In this document: piece after piece, positions 57,297-64,000 of the stretch
Numbering within the stretch: position 1 is the stretch's first letter
Layout of the letters: every line of letters begins with the position of its first letter
Source of the DNA: Streptomyces sp. Ag109_O5-10
GTDB lineage: Bacteria; Actinomycetota; Actinomycetes; Streptomycetales; Streptomycetaceae
Reading direction: 5' to 3'
Assembly: GCF_900105755.1 (NCBI RefSeq)
Contig: NZ_FNTQ01000001.1
Coordinates: forward strand, 5,146,001 to 5,210,000
Length of the DNA: 64,000 nt
Program-made: the position numbers and the translations under genes
Notes under the pieces: model-generated
Database searches by the model: none
Seen by the model: only the letters and a program-made list of their open reading frames with translations
What the model was told of the DNA's origin: nothing

Positions 57297-59006
57297 TCAC
57301 TCGAATGAGGGGTGTTGTCCGCGGGAACCCGATTTTCGAATAGAGGTTCGATAGTCTGCAGCGGTACCGGAGCACCACGAAACACAACGAGGCGACACTA
57401 GGCACGCGGAGCTAGGGGGGTGCCAGGCCCATGGCACGGCGCATCGACGTGACAGGAGCCGGCGGCGTACACCTCGCCGCCTGGGAGTTCGCGGACCCGC
57501 CCAAGACGGAGGATCCGGACCACTCGTCTCCCGCTTGAGCACCTTGCGCAGCGTCTCGTTGCGCGGCAGGGCGTCCACCACCTCCAGCCGCTCCGGCAGC
57601 TTGTGCACCGACAGCCCTTCCGCGCGCAGGTACGACACCACCGCCGGGAGCGTCAACGCGGCCGCCCCCGGCGGCTGCTCGACCACCGCGCAGACCAGCT
57701 CCCCGCGCTCCGTGTCCGGCAGTCCGACCACCGCCGCGTCGGCCACCGCCGGGTGCGCGGCGAGCAGGTCCTCGATCTCCTTCGCGGAGATGTTCTCGCC
57801 CTTGCGGATGATCACGTCCTTGAGCCGCCCGGTGAGGACCAGGTGGCCGGTGCCGGTCACCCGGCCCAGGTCGCCGGTGCGCAGGAAGCCCTCCTCGTCG
57901 AAGGCCGTGGCGGACTGCGCCGGGTCCAGGTACCCCTGGCACACCGCCTCCCCGCGCAGCCGCACCTCGCCGCCCTCCGCGATCCGGATCTCCATGCCTT
58001 CCGGCGGCCTCCCCTCGGTCGTCGCCAGGTTCTCGGCGGTGTCGTCCGGCGCCCCCATCGTGATCATCGGCACCTCGGTCATGCCGTACCCGTGCGTCAG
58101 CTGCACCCCCATCTCGCGCACCACCGCGTGGTACACCTCCGGCGGCTTGGGCGCCCCGCCGCCGGCCAGCAGCCGCAGCGAGGGGATCACCGGCACCCCG
58201 GGCTGCTTGCGCTGCTCGGCCAGGAACATCGAGTAGAACGCCGTGGACCCGCCGGCCACCGTCACCCCGTGCCTGCGGTACTCGGGCAGCGCGTCCGGCA
58301 GCGCGAACTGCTCGAACATCACCGCCGGGAAGCCGTACAGCAGCAGCATCACCGTGTAGTCGGGTCCTGCGATGTGCGCGTACGGGAAGGCCATCGAGCC
58401 CACGTCGTCCGCCGTGAGCCGCAGCGCGTGCGCGAGGCACGAACCGCCCGCGATGAGCGAACGGTCCGTGTGCAGAACGCCTTTGGGGTCCGAGGTGGTC
58501 CCCGAGGTCCAGTAGATCCACCGGACGGAGGTGCCCTCGGCGGGCGGGGCGGGCAGCACGGCCGGATCGCCGTCGGGCAGCTCGTCGTACGCCTCGAAGA
58601 TCCCCTTCGCGCCCAGCCGCCGCGCCAGCTCCGTGTGGTCGAAGCCGCGCCACACGCCCGGCACGGCGAAGAACTCGGCCCTGGACTCGCGCAGCGCGAA
58701 GCCGACCTCGCGGTCCCGGTAGAAGGGGATGACGGGGGACTGCACGGCGCCGAGCCTGGCCAGCGCGAAGGAAAGCACGGCCGTCTCGATCCGGGTCGGC
58801 AGCTGCCAGGCGACGACCGTGCCGGGGCGCACGCCCATGTCGTGGAGTCCGGCCGCGACGCGTTCGGCACGCGCGCGCAGCCCGCCGAACGAGAGGGTGC
58901 GGTCGTCCTGGAGGAACACCGGCCGTCCGGGGGTGAGTTCGGCGCGGTGCGCGACCAGGTCCCAGAGGGTGCGGGAGGCGCTCAGTTCGTGTGCGGTGGC
59001 GTCCAT
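57297..59006 (-). CDS. Acyl-CoA ligase with foreign C-terminal tail
   Basis: A 569-residue adenylate-forming enzyme from ATG 59006 with GGGGGA upstream. AMP-binding elements are YWTSGTTSDPKGVLHTDRSL (Ser in place of the usual Gly), GYGMTEVPMIT, FLRTGDLGRVTGTGHL and GRLKDVIIRKGENISAKEIE, as in cyclohexanecarboxylate/long-chain acyl-CoA ligases. The genuine protein appears to end near NETLRKVLKRE (about residue 490). The frame then runs antisense through the start of an alpha/beta-hydrolase gene, adding ~80 unrelated residues (TSGPDPPSWAG...). The ligase has thus lost its own stop codon at a recombination junction; activity may persist. Confidence 0.85.
   Translation of the reverse strand: MDATAHELSASRTLWDLVAHRAELTPGRPVFLQDDRTLSFGGLRARAERVAAGLHDMGVRPGTVVAWQLPTRIETAVLSFALARLGAVQSPVIPFYRDREVGFALRESRAEFFAVPGVWRGFDHTELARRLGAKGIFEAYDELPDGDPAVLPAPPAEGTSVRWIYWTSGTTSDPKGVLHTDRSLIAGGSCLAHALRLTADDVGSMAFPYAHIAGPDYTVMLLLYGFPAVMFEQFALPDALPEYRRHGVTVAGGSTAFYSMFLAEQRKQPGVPVIPSLRLLAGGGAPKPPEVYHAVVREMGVQLTHGYGMTEVPMITMGAPDDTAENLATTEGRPPEGMEIRIAEGGEVRLRGEAVCQGYLDPAQSATAFDEEGFLRTGDLGRVTGTGHLVLTGRLKDVIIRKGENISAKEIEDLLAAHPAVADAAVVGLPDTERGELVCAVVEQPPGAAALTLPAVVSYLRAEGLSVHKLPERLEVVDALPRNETLRKVLKRETSGPDPPSWAGPRTPRRRGVRRRLLSRRCAVPWAWHPPSSACLVSPRCVSWCSGTAADYRTSIRKSGSRGQHPSFE
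57431..57538 (+). pseudogene. Alpha/beta-hydrolase gene truncated to 35 codons
   Basis: ATG 57431 opens MARRIDVTGAGGVHLAAWEF then ADPPKTEDPDHSSPA and a TGA. The first ~30 residues are the typical N-terminus of a Streptomyces alpha/beta hydrolase; the nucleophile elbow, oxyanion hole and everything after are missing because the sequence passes into the antisense end of the ligase gene near 57536. It is therefore a truncated gene, with the rest displaced or lost. Confidence 0.7.
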
Positions 59007-59027
59007 GGAGTCCCCCTGACAGCGGAG

Positions 59028-59042
59028 CTGACGAGTCGTCAG
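59028..59042. promoter_or_regulatory. 15-bp palindromic operator, site 1
   Basis: CTGACGAGTCGTCAG is a perfect 7-1-7 palindrome in the gap between the divergent ligase and dehydrogenase genes, 22 bp from the ligase start. Confidence 0.7.
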
Positions 59043-59096
59043 ATCGTAGGTCCTGGCACCTTGCTGGTCCAGGGGTGCGGGGCTAGCCTGCGGAAC

Positions 59097-59111
59097 CTGA
59101 CGAACCATCAG
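59097..59111. promoter_or_regulatory. 15-bp palindromic operator, site 2
   Basis: CTGACGAACCATCAG is an imperfect copy of site 1, 69 bp away and 21 bp before the dehydrogenase start. Confidence 0.6.
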
Positions 59112-59131
59112 TTGCGTGGGGGTGTCTGCCG

Positions 59132-60262
59132 GTGGACCTGTCCTACACGCCCGAGGAGGAGGACTTCCGGGCCCGGCTGCGGGAGTGGCTCGCCAAGGTG
59201 CTGCCCGGCCTGCCGCCGCAGCCGAAACCGGAGGACTGGCCGGGCCGCCGCGCCTACGACCTCGGCTGGCAGCGCGCGCTGTACGACGCCGGGTACGCCG
59301 ACGTCCACTGGGACGCGTCCCCCACCGTGCGGCTGATCTTCCTCGAGGAGACCGAGCGGGCCGGCGCACCCTACGTGGGCGCCAACTTCGTCGGTCTGCT
59401 GCACGCGGGCCCCACCATCGCCGCCGAGGGCAGCGAGGCGCAGCGGGCCCGCTGGCTGGCGCCGATCCTGCGCGGCGACGAGGTGTGGTGCCAGGGCTTC
59501 AGCGAACCGGACGCCGGTTCGGACCTGGCCGCGCTGCGCACGCGCGCGTGGCGGGACGGCGAGGACTACGTGGTCAGCGGTTCCAAGATCTGGACCTCGC
59601 ACGCGGAGGTCGCCGACTGGTGCGAGCTGCTGGTGCGCACGGACCCGGAGGCGCCCCGGCACCGGGGCATCACCTGGCTCGCCCTGCCCATGGACGCGCC
59701 GGGCGTCACCGTGCGGCCGCTGCGCACGCTCGCCGGGTCCAACGAGTTCGCCGAGGTGTTCCTCGACGAGGTGCGGGTGCCCGTGGCCAACCGGGTCGGC
59801 GCCGAGAACGACGGCTGGCGGGTCACCATGGTGACCCTCTCCTTCGAGCGCGGCACCGCCTTCGTCGGCGAGGTCGTCGCCTGCCGCCGGGTCCTCGGCG
59901 ACCTCGCGCGCACGGCGCGCGCGAACGGCACCTGGGACGACCCGGAGCTGCGCCGCCGCCTCGGCCGGCTGCACGCCGAGTTCCGGGCGCTGTGGCGGCT
60001 CACCCAGTGGAACGTCAGCGAGGCGGAGGGCAGGGGCGTGCCGGGCGTCGGCGGCTCGGTCTTCAAGCTGCGCTACTCGCACGCCCGTCAGGAGCTGTAC
60101 GACGCGGCGGCCGCGGTGCTCGGGCCCGACGCCCTCGATCTGGACCGGCCGTGGGTCCTGGACCGCCTCACCTCGCTTTCGTACACCATCGCCGCCGGGA
60201 CCTCGCAGATCCAGCGGAACATCGTGGCCGAGCGGATCCTCGGGCTGCCGAAGGGGCGGTGA
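59132..60262 (+). CDS. Acyl-CoA dehydrogenase, first subunit
   Basis: A 376-residue flavoprotein from GTG 59132. The FAD-binding signature WCQGFSEPDAGSDLAALRTR and the strand-loop YVVSGSKIWTSHAEVADWCE are clear; the C-terminal part ends SYTIAAGTSQIQRNIVAERI and LGLPKGR, where the GTSQIQRNI motif is typical. Coding overlaps nothing and the next dehydrogenase follows after 6 bp, so the two probably form a heteromeric (alpha2beta2-type) enzyme like the actinobacterial steroid side-chain ones. Transcription is likely controlled by the palindromes at 59028 and 59097. Confidence 0.92.
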   Translation: MDLSYTPEEEDFRARLREWLAKVLPGLPPQPKPEDWPGRRAYDLGWQRALYDAGYADVHWDASPTVRLIFLEETERAGAPYVGANFVGLLHAGPTIAAEGSEAQRARWLAPILRGDEVWCQGFSEPDAGSDLAALRTRAWRDGEDYVVSGSKIWTSHAEVADWCELLVRTDPEAPRHRGITWLALPMDAPGVTVRPLRTLAGSNEFAEVFLDEVRVPVANRVGAENDGWRVTMVTLSFERGTAFVGEVVACRRVLGDLARTARANGTWDDPELRRRLGRLHAEFRALWRLTQWNVSEAEGRGVPGVGGSVFKLRYSHARQELYDAAAAVLGPDALDLDRPWVLDRLTSLSYTIAAGTSQIQRNIVAERILGLPKGR

Positions 60263-60268
60263 GCGGAC

Positions 60269-61153
60269 GTGCGCTTTCGACTGACCCGCGACCAGGAGGC
60301 GGTGCGGGAGGGCATGCGGGAGCTGCTCTGGCGCCGGTTCGACGGCGCGGCGCTGCGGGCGGCGGCCGGCGGGCCGGCGCGTCTCGACCGGGGCCTGTGG
60401 CGGGAACTGGGGGCCGCCGGGTTCTTCGCGCTGCGGCTGCCGGAGGCCGGCGGCGGGGTCGGACTCGGGCTGCCGGAAGCCGTGTTGGTGTTCGAGGAGG
60501 CGGGGCGGGCGCTGCTGCCGGGACCGCTGGTGGCGACCCACCTCGCGGCCGCCGACGTGCCCGGCGCGGCTACCGGGGAGGCCGTGGTGGCCCGCGTGGA
60601 CGGCGGTCTGGTGGAGTGGCTGGCCGAGGCGGACGCGGTGACCGGGGGCGCGTCGGGGGCCGTCCCGGTGCGCTCGGCGGACCCGTTGACGCCCCTGCAC
60701 CGGGTGCCGGGGCCGGTCCCGGGACCGGCCCTCGGGCCGCCCGACCCGGTGGCCGTGCTGCTCACCGCCGCCGAGCAGCTCGGCACGGCCACGCGCGTGT
60801 GCGAGCTGGCCGTCCAACACGCCCGCACACGCGTGCAGTTCGGCCGGCCCGTCGGGGCGTTCCAGGCGGTCAAGCACCTGTGCGCCGACATGCTGGTGCG
60901 CGCCGAGACCGCGCGGGCGGCCGTCTACGCCGCCGCCGTCACCGCCGACCCCGTGGACGTCGCGGCGGCCCGGCTGCTCGCCGACGAGGCCGCGGTGCGC
61001 GGCGCCCGGGACTGCCTCCAGGTGCACGGGGGGATGGGGTTCACGTGGGAGTCGGAGGTGCATCTGCATCTGAAACGGACATGGGTGCGGTCGTTGCGTG
61101 GTGGGGTGAATACGGAGAGTGAGGAAGTGCTCGCCGCGGAGCTGCTCGGCTGA
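60269..61153 (+). CDS. Acyl-CoA dehydrogenase, second (short) subunit
   Basis: A 294-residue protein from GTG 60269, 6 bp after the first subunit gene. It has the N-terminal helical domain (RDQEAVREGMRELLWRRFDG) and the C-terminal helical bundle (AVQHARTRVQFGRPVGAFQA, HGGMGFTWESEVHLHLKRTW), but the middle FAD-binding beta domain is shortened to a Gly/Pro-rich stretch. Such shortened partners occur in heteromeric dehydrogenases where each subunit supplies part of the site. Confidence 0.88.
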   Translation: MRFRLTRDQEAVREGMRELLWRRFDGAALRAAAGGPARLDRGLWRELGAAGFFALRLPEAGGGVGLGLPEAVLVFEEAGRALLPGPLVATHLAAADVPGAATGEAVVARVDGGLVEWLAEADAVTGGASGAVPVRSADPLTPLHRVPGPVPGPALGPPDPVAVLLTAAEQLGTATRVCELAVQHARTRVQFGRPVGAFQAVKHLCADMLVRAETARAAVYAAAVTADPVDVAAARLLADEAAVRGARDCLQVHGGMGFTWESEVHLHLKRTWVRSLRGGVNTESEEVLAAELLG

Positions 61154-61549
61154 GCGTTCGAAACGCCGCTGGCCTGCGGAATCACGGGTCCGAGCGGTCG
61201 GGATGTCGCGGATTGTGGCATACCGGAATCACTGAGCGTGATACCGGGTTGTGTCCAACGCGTGACTCGTCACGGCCTGGAGTCGGCTGTCCGCTCGGGT
61301 ACCTTCTGTGGGATGCGAGTGGTTCCGAGGACGAGCCATGCCGGCGGTGCCGTCGAAGCGGCCCCGCCGCTCGGGGTGCGCACCGCCGCTCGCAGGGCGG
61401 TAAGGGCTTGCGCCCCCGCTTGTTCGACTCCCCGCCGCGAGCGTCGCACAGTATGCCGCAGGCGTACTCCTTCGCGCTGGAATATGCCCGAAGCGCTTGT
61501 TGGGGTGACTGTACGTCAACCATGCTGTCGCGTAAGGGAATCACGTTCC
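61154..61549. other. Gene-free stretch with inverted repeats
   Basis: Between the second dehydrogenase gene and the small frame at 61550 I see the direct repeat ATACCGG (at about 61220 and 61241), the inverted repeat CGTGAC-TC-GTCACG at 61261-61274 and, further right, A+T-richer sequence likely to be a promoter. No coding sequence is convincing. Confidence 0.5.
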
Positions 61550-61687
61550 GTGACCCTTGCTCTGGCCGTTGTTCTGGCCATGCAGAAAATGGCTACGATC
61601 GTGGCCCTCGCCGTCCTCGTGGTCGCGACCCTCGTCGTGGCCCTGGCTCGGTGCGGGTTCATGTGTCCGCCGGTTCGGATGGTGTGA
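61550..61687 (+). CDS. Small hydrophobic peptide upstream of the ATP-binding regulator
   Basis: GTG 61550 lies 10 bp after AAGGGA and opens 45 residues: MTLALAVVLAMQKMATIVAL then a valine-rich helix and ARCGFMCPPVRMV. It is predicted to be membrane-inserted, with two Cys near the end. It ends 3 bp before the next gene's start, so the pair may be co-translated. It is based on position and composition only. Confidence 0.4.
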   Translation: MTLALAVVLAMQKMATIVALAVLVVATLVVALARCGFMCPPVRMV

Positions 61688-61690
61688 GCG

Positions 61691-62182
61691 GTGCAGGTGC
61701 TTCAAGTGCAGCTGGAGATCCGGCCCGACCCCACGGAGGTGGGGCGGGCCAGAAGGTGGGCTCGCTCGCGCCTCGCCGGGTCCGGTATAGCGGCGGACGA
61801 GCCGCTGGCCGAGACGCTGATCCTGCTCGTCTCGGAGCTGGTCACCAACGCCGTGGTGCACACCGGCTGTCCGGCCGTGCTGCGGCTCTCACTGCCGGGC
61901 GCGGACCGCGGCGGCGCCGACGCGTCGGCCACCGTACGGCTGGAGGTCGCCGACGCCAGCGACCGCGCGCCCGTGCCGCGGTGCGCCGACGGCGAGGCGA
62001 CCGGCGGCCGGGGCCTGGCCCTCGTCGACGGGCTCGCCGACCGCTGGGGCTGGAGCCCCGAGGGTGCCGGCAAGCGCATCTGGTGCGAACTCGATCGCTG
62101 TTCGGAGACCAGGCAGGGCGCCGCGGTGGCGTACGGGGGTGGCCTGGCCTCGTACGAAGGGCTGGCCTTCGAGGCGGTGTGA
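61691..62182 (+). CDS. RsbW-like anti-sigma/ATP-binding regulator
   Basis: A 163-residue protein from GTG 61691. It contains the GHKL/HATPase_c_2 signatures: the N-box LVSELVTNAVVHTG and the G-boxes LEVADASDRAPVP and ATGGRGLALVDGLADRWGWS. This is the domain of the small Streptomyces RsbW-like proteins, which bind anti-sigma antagonists or act as serine kinases. The N-terminal helix lacks other domains. No partner anti-sigma antagonist is adjacent. Confidence 0.85.
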   Translation: MQVLQVQLEIRPDPTEVGRARRWARSRLAGSGIAADEPLAETLILLVSELVTNAVVHTGCPAVLRLSLPGADRGGADASATVRLEVADASDRAPVPRCADGEATGGRGLALVDGLADRWGWSPEGAGKRIWCELDRCSETRQGAAVAYGGGLASYEGLAFEAV

Positions 62183-62495
62183 TCCCGGTGTGCGGTCATG
62201 CGCCGGGGGTTTGCATCCGTGCGCGCCCATGGTGAACCGGGGCATAAGTCGTAAAACCCCGTACGGGTGTTGACGCCTTGTGACCGTTTGCTCACGCTTG
62301 AGGTCTGCGATTCGCCGCGAGGGGACGGCGAGGGTCCGTGACGGACGCCCTCGTCGAGTGTGGGTCGAGCCGGACGGCGGCGTGCGGGACCGGGCTCGGG
62401 GCGGGCCGGTGCGCGCAGCCGTCCGGATGGGGGGAATGGGGGAGGGCCGGTGTCACGCCCCCTCGGGCGTGACACCGGCTTCCCGTGGTCGCGGT
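62183..62495. other. Gene-free stretch
   Basis: The 313 bp hold a hairpin candidate (CGGGG/CCCCG around 62236-62260), a TTGACG hexamer near 62270 and, at the right end, the terminator at 62446-62479. I see no gene. Confidence 0.5.
62446..62479. terminator. Strong terminator, 15-bp perfect stem
   Basis: GCCGGTGTCACGCCC and GGGCGTGACACCGGC pair perfectly around CCTC. It starts 17 bp beyond the stop of the minus-strand cyclase gene and should terminate it. Confidence 0.85.
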
Positions 62496-63431
62496 TCACA
62501 GGACGGCCACGGGGGCGACCGGGGTGCCCGTCGCCCCGACGAACGGCTCGGGCATCGCCGACAGCAGGAACGCGTACCGGCCGGTTTCTCCACAGGCTGT
62601 GGACAACTCTTCGAGGTTCCAGTTCTGCCCCTGCAGCATCCCCATCTCCACGAGGTCCAGGGCGTGCACGGGCAGCCACAGGTCCTCGATCTCGGGCGGG
62701 AAGATCTCGAACGTGAGGGTGTCGTTCGCGACGGCGGCCACGTCGCGCGCGTGGAACCACTCCGGGGTGTGCACCGACAGGCCCGGCGACGGGTAGCCGT
62801 ACCCGTGCTTGTCCCCGGCGAGGTAGACCTGCACCTGCCCGGTCCGCACGAGGACGATGTCACCGGCCCGGACGCGCGTTCCCGCGAGTTCCTCGGCCGC
62901 GTCGAGGTCCTCCGGGGTGACCGCGTGCCCGCCCGTCAGCCGGTCCACGCCACGCGCGCGTGCCACGTCGAGCAGCACCCCGCGCGAGACGACGTGCCGC
63001 GCCTTGTCGATCCCGGAGAACTCGGCACCGCCGTGCGCGGTCACCGTGCCCGCCGGGCGGCCGTTGTAGAGCCGCCCCGAGTGCGAGACGTGGGTGAGCG
63101 CGTCCCAATGGGTGCCGGCCTGCAGTCCCATGGTCACGGCGTCGTCGCTGCACGCGACCGTTCCGGGGCCGAAGAGCTCCTGGTTGATCTGCACCATGGC
63201 GTGCAGCGGGTTGACCCGCCCGGGGATCAGCCCGGTCTGCACCCCGTCCTCCCGGAGCGGAAGGGCGAGCGGCACCCGCCGCCCGCTGCGAACGGTCGCC
63301 GCCGCCTCGCGCACCACCTCGTCGGTGACCAGGTTCAACGTGCCGATCTCGTCGTCGGCGCCCCAGCGCCCCCAGTTGTTGACGCGCTTGGCGATGTCGT
63401 GGAACGCGGGATGAAGCGCCGGCAGTGACAT
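62496..63431 (-). CDS. Cyclase-family metal-dependent hydrolase
   Basis: A 311-residue protein from ATG 63431 (MSLPALHPAFHDIAKRVNNW). It belongs to the cyclase/kynurenine-formamidase superfamily, with the metal-binding motif in LQAGTHWDALTHVSHSGRLY and the later HTPEWFHARDVAAVANDTLT. Such enzymes open ring amides, imides or lactone-like compounds. It is divergent from the SDR gene, with a copy of the shared operator between them, and it probably belongs to the same pathway as the ligase and dehydrogenase genes. Confidence 0.88.
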   Translation of the reverse strand: MSLPALHPAFHDIAKRVNNWGRWGADDEIGTLNLVTDEVVREAAATVRSGRRVPLALPLREDGVQTGLIPGRVNPLHAMVQINQELFGPGTVACSDDAVTMGLQAGTHWDALTHVSHSGRLYNGRPAGTVTAHGGAEFSGIDKARHVVSRGVLLDVARARGVDRLTGGHAVTPEDLDAAEELAGTRVRAGDIVLVRTGQVQVYLAGDKHGYGYPSPGLSVHTPEWFHARDVAAVANDTLTFEIFPPEIEDLWLPVHALDLVEMGMLQGQNWNLEELSTACGETGRYAFLLSAMPEPFVGATGTPVAPVAVL

Positions 63432-63463
63432 CTGGGTCCTCCCCAGGCCTTGTGTCCGCACAT

Positions 63464-63495
63464 CTGACGGGCCATAAAATCTAACGGTCCGTCAG
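63464..63495. promoter_or_regulatory. Palindromic operator region, site 3
   Basis: CTAACGGTCCGTCAG at 63481-63495 is a 15-bp imperfect palindrome of the same family as sites 1 and 2, and the half-site CTGACGG lies at 63464-63470. It is 22 bp before the SDR start and between the divergent cyclase and SDR genes. Confidence 0.6.
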
Positions 63496-63517
63496 AAACC
63501 GCGGGAAGGGGCCGGAC

Positions 63518-64000
63518 GTGGGGAACTTCTTGGCAGGCAAGGTCGTCGCCGTGACCGGTGCGGGCCGCGGTATCGGACGGGCGGTCGCGGTGGCCGCGGC
63601 GGCCGAGGGAGCGAAGGTCGTCGTCAACGACTACGGCGTCTCGGTCGACGGTGCCTCGCCCACCAGCGAGGTCGCCGAGGCCGTCGTCAAGGAGATCGAG
63701 GCGGCGGGCGGGGACGCGGTCGCGGTCGCCGACGACATCTCCACGATGGCGGGCGGGCAGCGGGTCGTGGACACGGCGCTGTCGTCGTACGGCCGGCTCG
63801 ACGGGGCCGTGTGCGTGGCGGGGATCCTGCGCGAGCGGATGCTGTTCAACATGGCCGAGGAGGAGTGGGACCCGGTGGTCGCCACCCACCTCAAGGGCAC
63901 GTTCACGGTGTTCCGGGCGGCGTCGGCGGTGATGCGCGCCCAGCGGGCCGGCACACTGATCGGCTTCACCAGCGGCAACCACCAGGGGTCGGTCTCGCAG
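63518..64000 (+). CDS. Short-chain dehydrogenase/reductase, 3' end cut by window
   Basis: GTG 63518 with GGAAGGGG upstream opens a frame that runs off the window after 161 codons. The N-terminal Rossmann motif is VVAVTGAGRGIGRAVAVAAA, followed by NDYGVSVDGAS and the NAG-equivalent CVAGILRERM. The catalytic Ser region (LIGFTSGNHQGSVSQ) is just reached and the YxxxK motif lies beyond the edge. The extended loop (VVNDYGVSVDGA) is usual in the hydroxyacyl-CoA dehydrogenase type (MFE-2-like), consistent with the acyl-CoA dehydrogenase genes nearby. Confidence 0.87.
   Translation, partial: MGNFLAGKVVAVTGAGRGIGRAVAVAAAAEGAKVVVNDYGVSVDGASPTSEVAEAVVKEIEAAGGDAVAVADDISTMAGGQRVVDTALSSYGRLDGAVCVAGILRERMLFNMAEEEWDPVVATHLKGTFTVFRAASAVMRAQRAGTLIGFTSGNHQGSVSQ

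Larger units (their letters stand above)
56941..57430. other. Gap between dmdR1 and the truncated hydrolase
   Basis: The 490 bp contain two hairpins (56960-56986 and 57143-57170) and then the presumed promoter of the truncated hydrolase: A+T-rich TTCGAATAGAGGTTCGATAG at 57335-57354, with two TTCGA half-sites. A GTG frame at 57123 behind GGGGAGG is open for 77 codons but contains the terminator stem, so I do not accept it. Confidence 0.55.

Noticed and set aside
57123..57354. 77-codon frame with GTG start and GGGGAGG site after dmdR1
   Set aside because: It runs through a perfect terminator stem and the promoter region of the truncated hydrolase, and has no recognisable family.
13881..57354. 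ATTTTCGAATAG shared by the regions near 13881 and 57331 as a LexA-type box
   Set aside because: Only two occurrences, with different flanks and no partner half-site at the first, so chance or a weak A+T-rich promoter motif is enough.

Overview
The window is chromosomal DNA of a Streptomyces or very close relative. The evidence is the very high G+C content with G/C-rich third codon positions, many GTG (and one TTG) starts, tightly packed genes and the gene content: the futalosine menaquinone genes mqnD and mqnB, a DmdR1-type DtxR repressor, DUF2771, DUF2530 and DUF3027 proteins, a mycothiol-dependent-isomerase-like protein and a FemX-like transferase. From memory, the gene order resembles the S. 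coelicolor chromosome around SCO432x to SCO439x, which I could not check here. There are no rRNA or tRNA genes, CRISPR arrays or intact transposases.

Layout. 1-13860: a 3'-truncated XPB/Ssl2-type helicase-domain gene, a HAAS-like membrane protein, a HAD phosphatase, a cold-shock protein with a structured leader, the mqnB-mqnD pair, a DUF2771 lipoprotein, an MFS protein, a DUF3027 protein and a large sacsin-like GHKL ATPase. 14060-22920: a secreted protein, a CtpE-like P-type ATPase, a tandem-repeat array, an NCS2 purine permease, a ribbon-helix-helix protein, a MarR-MFS pair with a clear operator, a GNAT enzyme, the 2H phosphoesterase ThpR and a 28-residue membrane peptide. 23006-35880: an aldo/keto reductase, a GDSL hydrolase, two secreted proteins, a cellulose-binding-module remnant, gcvH, serC, a fused FAD/Fe-S oxidoreductase, a phosphoesterase, a Nudix enzyme, an isochorismatase-like hydrolase and a FemX-like protein. 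36000-39650 is an accessory patch: a small proline/lysine-rich peptide gene with a frame anomaly, a truncated ABC exporter, a nonsense-interrupted frame, a paralogue of the secreted protein at 14060, an EamA exporter and a decayed permease pair.

39693-49894 is one colinear operon of eight genes, most with 4-bp start/stop overlaps: a TIGR03084 protein, an AtuA-like protein, both subunits of a biotin-dependent acyl-CoA carboxylase, an acyl-CoA dehydrogenase, a cinnamate/4-coumarate-type CoA ligase, an enoyl-CoA hydratase and a TetR regulator. It looks like a complete activate-oxidise-carboxylate-hydrate route for an unidentified branched or aryl acid. 49963-57540: a second citrate synthase, pdxH, a possible small-peptide/structured-RNA transcript, a PAS-PAS-GAF sensor, a phosphotransferase, and nagS and dmdR1 in divergent orientation with a DasR-like site between them. 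57297-64000: a second catabolic cluster (CoA ligase, two-subunit acyl-CoA dehydrogenase, cyclase-family hydrolase, SDR cut by the window edge) carrying a shared 15-bp palindrome. Its left edge is fused head-on into an alpha/beta-hydrolase gene that has been reduced to 35 codons.

Two signals are not explained by standard annotation. A dispersed hairpin-plus-tail element occurs eight times, and in three copies it abuts or supplies the stop codon of a gene. A minus-strand unit at 51932-52184 has a good promoter, a 12-codon frame and a three-way-junction fold. Both deserve comparative work.
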